Shown here one piece after another: positions 6,781 to 12,007 of a DNA stretch of 13,092 nt (positions are counted from its first letter, which is position 1; every line of letters starts with the position of its first letter). A model generated the notes under the pieces. That model made no database searches. It saw nothing but the letters and a program-made list of their open reading frames with translations, and was not told where the DNA came from. Origin of the DNA: an uncultured Phycisphaerales bacterium (GTDB taxonomy: Bacteria > Planctomycetota > Phycisphaerae > UBA1845 > CAIVHJ01); assembly GCA_903905665.1 (NCBI GenBank), contig CAIVHJ010000446.1, positions 1-13,092 on the forward strand, in the 5' to 3' direction. The position numbers and the translations under genes are program-made.

Positions 6781-7732
6781 TGGAATTTCCGAAAATCCTC
6801 TTTAGCCCCGGAACGAAACTGAGCAGGATACTTTCCGACCGGACCTTCACTGCCGCCTGCGCCAACATTCCATCGTAATAGGGATAGGCCCGATCGTCCG
6901 CCCGAAACATCCGACTGGGCAGATCCGCGTGAACCACGACCACCGCACCGCTGAGCGGAAAACTGTCGGCGACATCCGGTCCGAGGTATCGAGCGACCTC
7001 CGCCGGGCCCAGCAACTCTCCGCCGACTTGTTGGATGGTGGCGGATTGGTAAGCATAGCGATATCCCGTTAATTCCACACGGATCGGCATTCCGGTTTTG
7101 ATCTGAGGCCGATAGTGCCCCGGCAACAAGGCAATCAGTGTGGGTTTCTGGTCGTTTCCCAGCAGCGTACAGACGGTTTGCCCGGCGCCAATGCCTTGGC
7201 CGGTTCGTATGCGAATATCGTCGATGATCCCGTCTCGCGGTGCCACAAGCCGACGCTCGTCGAGGCGGGTCTGCGCTTCTTCTCGCTGGGCTCGCAACTG
7301 ACTGATGGCGCGACGGGCAGTCTCGTCAGCCGGATTTCGAAGATAATTGATCAACTGCGATTTCCATTCGCGATTGATTCGCTGGAGTTCCGCGGATTCG
7401 AGGGCATCGTAATAGCGAACGAGCGTTTGGCCCGCCCGAACTTCCTGGCCCGGGACGACATCGATGGATTGAATCGTTCCTCCGAGAGTGGCAGTCAAAT
7501 CCTCTCGCCCGAGGCATCGAATGATCGCCGGTCCTTCGGCATATTCGTGGATCCGACCAATCAGGGTGTAAGCAAAACCCGCAAGTGCCAGAAACACCAT
7601 CACCAGGTACATGGGCCAGACCCAAGCCGGAGAAATCCGAAGCGGTTGTCCGGGTTGTTCGCGCCGACTCAGGTAGTGATCCAGCGCTTCCTGCCGAAAG
7701 ATGTCAGGAGGGGGGGACTGCAATTTTGACAT
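6773..7732 (-). CDS. HlyD-family secretion adaptor, partner of the C39 ABC transporter
   Basis: A 319-aa periplasmic adaptor anchored by one N-terminal helix (about residues 37-57, WVWPMYLVMVFLALAGFAY). After it come the first half of a lipoyl/biotinyl-like domain (about 79-107, GGTIQSIDVVPGQEVRAGQ), a short alpha-hairpin (108-160), the second lipoyl half (161-190, RLVAPRDGIIDDI and GQGIGAGQTVC) and a beta-barrel region to the C terminus. The hairpin is short for the family, more like bacteriocin-export adaptors (NHLM HlyD type) than hemolysin HlyD. It overlaps the ABC transporter gene by 8 nt, so the two are made together and likely form one complex linking the inner-membrane pump to the outer layer. 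Start ATG 7732 is the longest reasonable; GAGGA lies directly before it, closer than ideal, so the start is not certain. Confidence 0.9.
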   Translation of the reverse strand: MSKLQSPPPDIFRQEALDHYLSRREQPGQPLRISPAWVWPMYLVMVFLALAGFAYTLIGRIHEYAEGPAIIRCLGREDLTATLGGTIQSIDVVPGQEVRAGQTLVRYYDALESAELQRINREWKSQLINYLRNPADETARRAISQLRAQREEAQTRLDERRLVAPRDGIIDDIRIRTGQGIGAGQTVCTLLGNDQKPTLIALLPGHYRPQIKTGMPIRVELTGYRYAYQSATIQQVGGELLGPAEVARYLGPDVADSFPLSGAVVVVHADLPSRMFRADDRAYPYYDGMLAQAAVKVRSESILLSFVPGLKRIFGNSNE

Positions 7733-7883
7733 TCCTCAAACCTGTGACCGTGCTTGTCTTAACATCGGCATTTTAAGGTGTTTTGGACCGGGGGGGAACA
7801 GAGAAGTCATTCGGAAATGGCTATGGGTATCCGGCCCATCAAGTTGGCACGAAGCGTGAAGCAAGGCCGATGCTTGAGGTTTC

Positions 7884-7900
7884 CCGAAAGCGCTTTCAGG
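7884..7900. promoter_or_regulatory. LacI/GalR-type operator-like palindrome (GAAAGCGCTTTC)
   Basis: Positions 7886-7897 form a perfect 12-bp palindrome centred on CG, and the flanks CC/GG extend the symmetry with one mismatch. The sequence CGAAAGCGCTTTCA is one base from TGAAAGCGCTTTCA, the classic shape of LacI/GalR-family (for example CcpA cre) operators. It lies about 150 nt upstream of the HlyD start and about 100 nt upstream of the P4 promoter, so one regulator could serve both directions. No LacI-family gene is in the window. Confidence 0.45.
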
Positions 7901-7974
7901 TGTTGTTGGCGAAAAACCCCACCCGTCTTCAGCAAAGTGAAGTGCATAAATTTTTATTAAAAATGCCTAATTTC

Positions 7975-8007
7975 GTGTCAGACCGATAAAAAATGGGGTA
8001 ATATACT
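7975..8007 (+). promoter_or_regulatory. Candidate promoter of P4
   Basis: GTGTCA (7975-7980, 4/6 to TTGACA), an 18-nt spacer, then TAATAT (7999-8004). The overlapping TATACT (8002-8007) is a better -10 and has the same hexamer as the P3 promoter, but then the -35 is poor (CAGACC). Either leaves about 75-80 nt of 5' UTR before the P4 start. Confidence 0.4.
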
Positions 8008-8087
8008 ATGTAGGGGAGAGTGAGCGTCTGTTTTGATGATGTGCGGCATATTTCAGTCGTATTCATAACTTGAAAGGATGGAGAAAC

Positions 8088-8372
8088 ATGGGGACAAAAA
8101 ATGTCGGGAAATTACAATTTATCAAAGAGACCATTCGCAATTTGGCAGAAGTGGACCTGCGGGATGTGAATGGAGGAATCATCCAAACCACTTTGCTCAC
8201 CACCATCGTGACTTTAGTGACCACGGAATTTACTAAATGGAGTCGCATGTGTATCAGTGTACCGGACCCTTGTGCGTCAAATGATTCGTGTCGGGGTTCG
8301 TGTCATTGTGATTCGGTCACTATTTGCCCACCAAACTGGCAAGAAAAACATGACATCGCAACTGTAAGATGA
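8088..8372 (+). CDS. RiPP-like precursor peptide P4, Thr-repeat and six-Cys core
   Basis: A 94-aa peptide starting at ATG 8088, with AAAGGA 9 nt and GGAG 4 nt upstream. The leader is five residues longer at the N terminus (MGTKNVGKLQF) and continues IKETIRNL, then LRDVNGG. The distance from KL to GG is the same as in P1 and P2, so cleavage after G30 is expected. The 64-residue core has two parts: a Thr-patterned hydrophobic stretch at 31-49 (TTLLTTIVTLVTTEFT, eight Thr) and a Cys-rich tail with C55, C62, C68, C72, C74 and C80. With six Cys and many Ser/Thr it could be a lanthipeptide or a three-disulfide peptide. It is transcribed away from the export operon and is followed, after a hairpin, by an RND-type adaptor gene on the same strand. 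Confidence 0.85.
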   Translation: MGTKNVGKLQFIKETIRNLAEVDLRDVNGGIIQTTLLTTIVTLVTTEFTKWSRMCISVPDPCASNDSCRGSCHCDSVTICPPNWQEKHDIATVR

Positions 8373-8385
8373 ATGATAGAATGGT

Positions 8386-8452
8386 AATCCGCCCGCAGTC
8401 CCAACCTTTTGGAGAGGAAATTGGTTGAGTTTGGGGTGGTGGGCGGATTTTC
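8386..8452 (+). terminator. Composite hairpin after P4 (terminator or attenuator)
   Basis: The outer stem AATCCGCCC (8386-8394) pairs perfectly with GGGCGGATT (8441-8449); inside it, CAACC (8402-8406) pairs with GGTTG (8423-8427). It is followed by only a short T-run (TTTTC). It begins 13 nt after the P4 stop and ends about 20 nt before the next gene, so partial termination would give much peptide transcript and little adaptor transcript. Confidence 0.55.
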
Positions 8453-8472
8453 GTTGAGGATGATCATATCGC

Positions 8473-9411
8473 ATGTCTCCTGTGGCACGGAATCTTTTCA
8501 TCGCAGTAATACTGGCGCTCGTGGTTTGCACCGGTGTGTTCTTAATGCGCCAATCAACTCTAGCGCCGTCGATCGAAGTTTCGTCGGCAAAGGCTGCCGT
8601 GGCGCCCATTGGGCTTGTTCGATCTGATGAGGATGAGCGATCGTCCCAACCCGTGGTGGGGGTGGTATTCGCCCGGCAGGCGGTGGACATTACGCCTCGA
8701 TTTCAGGGGGTGTTGGAGCAGATTCACGTTCAGATCGGTCAGCGTGTGCAATCGGGCGATTCTTTGGCCACACTGGAATCAGAGTCCATTCGCCAACAGT
8801 TGAAGGGTGCGGATGCGGCGCTAAAGGGGGCCCAGGCGACGGAATTGAAAATGGAGTCGCAGAATCGTCAAGCCGTGGCTCAACGAGATCATCGGAAAGA
8901 AAAACCGCTGGGTTATTCCGACGTGGAACAGGAAGAGGCGAAGCTGTGGGTAGAACAAACAGAGGCTGACGTCGCAGTCGCTCAGGCGAACGTCACGCAG
9001 GAAGAGGCGAGGATCAGCGTTCTCAAGCAGCAGTTGGCCGATGCCGAGTTGAAGGCGCCGTTTGACGGGGTGGTAGCGGCGCGGTTTGTGGATCCGGGGG
9101 CGCTGGTGGGGCCGGGAAATGCGATCTTGCGATTGATCAGCGAGGGGAATCCGTGGGTCCGTTTTGCCGTGGCGCCGGACGTGGCAGAATCGCTGCGAGA
9201 GGAATCACATCGGGGCAAACCGACGGTGGTTATCCGTACGGATGAGGGGAAAAGCGGTTATTCGGCGGTGGTCGAGAATATTGCGCCGGAAGTGGACTCC
9301 GCCACGGAACTGGTATTGGTAGAAGCCCGTCTTGAGGTTCCCGCAGATCGGCCTTCCCTTACCGCAGGTACGGTCGTTCAGGTTGACCTGATCGACTCCC
9401 CACACCATTGA
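8473..9411 (+). CDS. RND-type efflux adaptor (membrane fusion protein), no pump gene adjacent
   Basis: A 312-aa protein with an N-terminal membrane helix or uncleaved signal (about residues 7-25, NLFIAVILALVVCTGVFLM). The first lipoyl half is at about 74-102 (ITPRFQGVLEQIHVQIGQRV), an alpha-helical hairpin at 103-192 is rich in Gln/Glu/Ala, the second lipoyl half is at 193-222 (LKAPFDGVVAARFVDPGA), and a beta-barrel domain runs to the end. This is the standard order of periplasmic adaptors of RND or ABC (MacA-like) efflux systems. It differs in sequence from the 6773-7732 adaptor. No RND or ABC permease gene follows; the next gene is convergent rnpA. It lies 100 nt after P4 on the same strand, so it may help secrete P4 or give self-protection, but this is inference. 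AGGA lies 12 nt before the ATG, a weak site. Confidence 0.88.
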   Translation: MSPVARNLFIAVILALVVCTGVFLMRQSTLAPSIEVSSAKAAVAPIGLVRSDEDERSSQPVVGVVFARQAVDITPRFQGVLEQIHVQIGQRVQSGDSLATLESESIRQQLKGADAALKGAQATELKMESQNRQAVAQRDHRKEKPLGYSDVEQEEAKLWVEQTEADVAVAQANVTQEEARISVLKQQLADAELKAPFDGVVAARFVDPGALVGPGNAILRLISEGNPWVRFAVAPDVAESLREESHRGKPTVVIRTDEGKSGYSAVVENIAPEVDSATELVLVEARLEVPADRPSLTAGTVVQVDLIDSPHH

Positions 9412-9458
9412 TACTTCTGATACGCATTTCAATTTAAAGATACCGAGCAAGGAAACGC

Positions 9459-9482
9459 GTGAACCATGAAGCGTGAAGCGAA
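9459..9482. repeat. Short GTGAA(G/C)C-type direct repeat
   Basis: In the spacer after the RND adaptor gene, CGTGAACC, ATGAAGC and GTGAAGCG follow one another as imperfect 7-8-nt units. The core GAAGCGTGAAGC also occurs at 7850-7861. It looks like a short dispersed intergenic repeat; no function is suggested by position. Confidence 0.35.
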
Positions 9483-9515
9483 TGGTGAGGGTCCGTAGTT
9501 CCATTCAAGGATCAG

Positions 9516-9544
9516 TGACCCGGTGAAACCTGGGTCATTTTTTT
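9516..9544 (+). terminator. Rho-independent terminator of the P4-adaptor unit
   Basis: An 8-bp stem, TGACCCGG (9516-9523) with CCTGGGTCA (9530-9537, one G-U pair), is followed by seven T. It lies about 105 nt after the adaptor stop. The 3' arm contains the stop codon of convergent rnpA and the T-run is its last Lys codons, so the terminator is partly inside the opposing gene. On the minus strand no T-run follows the stem, so it works in the plus direction only. Confidence 0.75.
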
Positions 9545-9897
9545 GCGAATCGCCGGACGGTGGTTTGGAGCAGGTGTTCGAGCGAATTTTGATAATCGCT
9601 GAGAGTTCGGGAAGCACCGGGTTTCGGAATACAAATCAAATCATACCCGGGGAGTGTTTCGGCGAGGCGCAACAGTCGAAAGGCTTCGCGTATCAAGCGT
9701 TTGTGTCGGTTTCTGATGACGGCATTGCCGAGTTTGCGACTGATTCTCAGTCCGAGGCGGGAGTGTTTTAACCCATTGGGCGCGATGTAGATAGTGATGT
9801 TTGGGTCACTAGAACGGCAGCGCAGAGCCAAGACGCGTCGGAAGTCGCGTTGGAGGTGCAGGCGGTGCTTTCTTGGAAACGTGCAGCGGTTTTTCAC
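9535..9897 (-). CDS. rnpA: Ribonuclease P protein component
   Basis: A 120-aa basic protein that binds the RNase P RNA and helps it remove 5' leaders from pre-tRNAs. FPRKHRLHLQRDFRRVL at the N terminus, HSRLGLRISRKLGNAV in the middle and the signature AVIRNRHKRLIREAFR (residues 59-74, the RNR motif) identify it clearly. I choose GTG 9897 (VKNRCTFPRKHRL) because family members begin a few residues before this motif; a longer frame from TTG 9975 would add 26 unrelated residues. Neither has a good ribosome site. In most bacteria rpmH (L34) lies directly upstream and yidD/yidC downstream; here neither is present, and the upstream space holds a repeat array and a divergent gene. Its 3' end overlaps the terminator of the convergent adaptor gene. 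Confidence 0.92.
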   Translation of the reverse strand: MKNRCTFPRKHRLHLQRDFRRVLALRCRSSDPNITIYIAPNGLKHSRLGLRISRKLGNAVIRNRHKRLIREAFRLLRLAETLPGYDLICIPKPGASRTLSDYQNSLEHLLQTTVRRFAKK

Positions 9898-9986
9898 GTC
9901 TATAGCATGATCGGGACGATAGGGGTTGTAAAGGAGGTGTCGCTTGTTTGTGCCGGATTGGGGGCATAAGATCAAGTAGGAAGAAA

Positions 9987-10057
9987 AGTTTAGGAGTTGA
10001 AAAAGTTCAGGAGCTTAAGGGTTAGTTGAAGAGTTCAGGAGTATAGGAGTTCAAGAG
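9987..10057. repeat. Degenerate AGTTCAGGAG repeat array
   Basis: Between divergent rnpA and the coiled-coil gene, AGTTTAGGAG (9987-9996), AGTTCAGGAG (10004-10013 and 10032-10041) and AGTTCAAGAG (10048-10057) recur with irregular spacing among similar AGGAG/TTAAG words. The array leaves no room for rpmH. It is made of Shine-Dalgarno-like AGGAG units on the plus strand but has no start codons at proper distance except, loosely, the 10081 gene. Confidence 0.6.
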
Positions 10058-10080
10058 GTTAAGAGGTTTGGGGGCAGGTC

Positions 10081-11928
10081 ATGACGGTGACGCGACAGAA
10101 CGTGAGACAGACGCAGTGGCGGATGACGGTGAACGACTGGTTCGCCTGCGCGGGATGGTGTTTGCTGGGAGCAGCCGTCGTGTGGTCGGTGGTTGTCGTG
10201 GTGATTCGATTGCTGGCGTTGCATTGGCCGATGGAGTGGATCGGATTGGGGTTGCTGGGTGTGGTGCTGGCGGCGTCGTGGATTTGGGCCGTGGTTCGCC
10301 GCGTGGATGAGTTGACGGCGGCGGCGGCATTGGATTCGGCGGCGGGATTGAAGGAGCGCGTCAGCAGCAGTTTGTGTTGCGAAAGAATGTCCGATCCGTT
10401 TGCACAGGCAGTCGTGCAAGACGCCGAAGCCGTCAGTCGGCGGGTCAGTCCAAGAGTGTTCATTCGGTATCGGTGGCCGTCGTCGTTGTCGTTTGCCACG
10501 GCGGCGGTTTTGGCGGCGGTGATTGTGGTGTTGTTGCCGATCAAGCCGCTCCTGGCCAAAGACGATGCGAAGGCTCGACAGGACAAGCCGCTCGATGTCA
10601 CGTCGCAGGAAGTCAAGCGGGCGCAGAAGAAGATGCAGGACTTGAGAGAGGAACTGGAGAAGAATCCGGCACTGAAGGACCTGAAGGAGCAACTCAAGAC
10701 GGTGGATCAGTTGCCGACGGAGAAGTTGAAGACCCCGGAAAGCATTCGGCGGGAGGAGATCAAAAAGATCGATCAGGTGGCGGACGCCATCAAACAGCAG
10801 CAAAACGAAAAGCAGAACACGGTTCGTGACCTCAAGCAGATGTTCAAGGGTCTCAAGCAAACGCAGCAGCCGAAGACTCCGACGGAGAAGTTATCGCAGG
10901 CCCTGGCGCGGGGGGATTTCAAAGCGGCCAAGGACGCCGTTCAGGAATTGAAGGAAGAATTGGCCAAGTTGCAGGACAAGGAAGACGTCGAGAAGAAAAA
11001 AGAGATTCAGAAACAGCTGGACAACCTTTCGAAAAAGCTGGAGCAGGCGGCTCAACAGCAGGAGCGCAAGGATGAGTTGAAAAAGGAATTGGAGCAGTCG
11101 GGGGTGGACAAAGAGACGGCAGAGAAGGTGCTGGAGCAATTGACCAAGCAGGACATGGAAAAAATCAAGGAGCAGATGAAGCAAAAAGGCGCCGACGATC
11201 AACAGATCAAGGAGATGATGAAGAAGTGCCAGTCATGTCAGCAGGCGGGGAGCCGCGGAGGTCAGATGGCGCAGTCTATGCAGAAAGCCGCCGAGTCGAT
11301 GAAAGACGGAGAGTCGTCCGACGCATCCGAGCAGCTGGATCAGGTGAGCGATCAGTTGAACGAAATGGAGCAGATGCAGCAGCAGATGAACGAGATGGAA
11401 TCGACGCTGTCGGATTTGAACGAGAAGAAAAACGAGACATCGAACGAAAACAAGTGTCAGAATTGCAATGGGAAAGGTTGCGAAAAATGCGGGGGGACCG
11501 GTCGGGAGGGCGGCACCGGTGGAGGAAAAGGACGCGGAGGCGGGACGGATCCGGGACAGGGTCGCGGGGGAAGTCTGGATGAGGAGGAGACGGCAACGGG
11601 ATTCAAGAAAGAACGGACGCCTGTTGTGACGAATAAGGGGAGCATCATCAGCAAGACCTACGTGGACGGGGAACAGGTGAAGGGGGAGGTGGGGCAGGGT
11701 GAGGTGGATTTGACGTCGGCTTCTGAGCGTGAAGCGACGGATGCGATCAACAAGAGCAAGATTCCGAGTCAGTACAAGAGCGCGGTCAAAAAATATTATT
11801 CGGGAGTGCGCGGGCCGTCTTCGGATAAATCTTCCTCCGGTTCGGAGCCAAAAAAGTCCGAGAAGGCTGATTCTGAAAAAAGCGATTCCGAGAAGACCGA
11901 ACCGGAACCGACGAAGTCCAATCCATGA
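10081..11928 (+). CDS. Membrane-anchored coiled-coil protein with DnaJ-like CxxCxGxG motif
   Basis: A 615-aa protein of a type seen in planctomycetes; exact function not recognised. Membrane helices lie at about 21-45, 53-72 and 135-155. After them a long Lys/Glu/Gln-rich region (about 160-450) is a predicted coiled coil with several helical heptad stretches (KKMQDLREELEKN, KKEIQKQLDNLSKKLEQ). A CxxC (C383, C386) and then CxxCxGxGCxxCxGTG (C459, C462, C467, C470), as in the DnaJ zinc domain, are followed by a Gly-rich linker. The C-terminal domain (about 510-575) ends IPSQYKSAVKKYYSGV, a motif resembling the tail of DUF4175-like proteins found near MoxR/DUF58 genes, and a Ser/Lys/Glu tail completes the protein. 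ATG 10081 is used; ATG 10123 is an alternative. It is followed by a good terminator, so it seems to be the last gene of its unit. Confidence 0.85.
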   Translation: MTVTRQNVRQTQWRMTVNDWFACAGWCLLGAAVVWSVVVVVIRLLALHWPMEWIGLGLLGVVLAASWIWAVVRRVDELTAAAALDSAAGLKERVSSSLCCERMSDPFAQAVVQDAEAVSRRVSPRVFIRYRWPSSLSFATAAVLAAVIVVLLPIKPLLAKDDAKARQDKPLDVTSQEVKRAQKKMQDLREELEKNPALKDLKEQLKTVDQLPTEKLKTPESIRREEIKKIDQVADAIKQQQNEKQNTVRDLKQMFKGLKQTQQPKTPTEKLSQALARGDFKAAKDAVQELKEELAKLQDKEDVEKKKEIQKQLDNLSKKLEQAAQQQERKDELKKELEQSGVDKETAEKVLEQLTKQDMEKIKEQMKQKGADDQQIKEMMKKCQSCQQAGSRGGQMAQSMQKAAESMKDGESSDASEQLDQVSDQLNEMEQMQQQMNEMESTLSDLNEKKNETSNENKCQNCNGKGCEKCGGTGREGGTGGGKGRGGGTDPGQGRGGSLDEEETATGFKKERTPVVTNKGSIISKTYVDGEQVKGEVGQGEVDLTSASEREATDAINKSKIPSQYKSAVKKYYSGVRGPSSDKSSSGSEPKKSEKADSEKSDSEKTEPEPTKSNP

Positions 11929-11978
11929 GCGTTGATCATCGATGGTGAATGGTGATTTTTTGAGGTCAGAGTTTTCAA

Positions 11979-12007
11979 GCCCACCGAAAACGATCGGTGG
12001 GCTTTTT
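11979..12007 (+). terminator. Rho-independent terminator after the coiled-coil gene
   Basis: A perfect 9-bp stem, GCCCACCGA (11979-11987) with TCGGTGGGC (11994-12002), a 6-nt loop and a T5 tail (12003-12007). It lies 50 nt after the stop of the coiled-coil gene. The T-run touches the ATG of the next gene, and the 3' arm contains GGTGGG, the only purine-rich stretch in front of that ATG. Confidence 0.85.

Larger units (their letters stand above)
7733..8087. promoter_or_regulatory. Divergent control region between the export operon and P4
   Basis: These 355 nt hold no convincing gene; two short frames on the plus strand lack ribosome sites and family features. It separates the minus-strand hlyD-ABC operon from plus-strand P4. 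It contains the palindrome GAAAGCGCTTTC (7886-7897), a GAAGCGTGAAGC 12-mer (7850-7861) that recurs near 9470, an A+T-rich stretch (about 7945-7995), a candidate promoter for P4, and an 80-nt 5' UTR with AAAGGATGGAG before ATG 8088. No clear -35/-10 pair was found for the export operon; TAAAAT on the minus strand (7770-7775) is a possible -10. Confidence 0.5.

Noticed and set aside
7778..7989. Two overlapping 60-68-codon plus-strand frames in the spacer
   Set aside because: No ribosome site, no GG leader or KETLR motif, and they cross the operator palindrome and promoter region.
10051..10860. 269-codon Arg/His/Leu-rich minus-strand frame
   Set aside because: Shadow of the coiled-coil gene; composition mirrors Lys/Glu/Gln codons read backwards.
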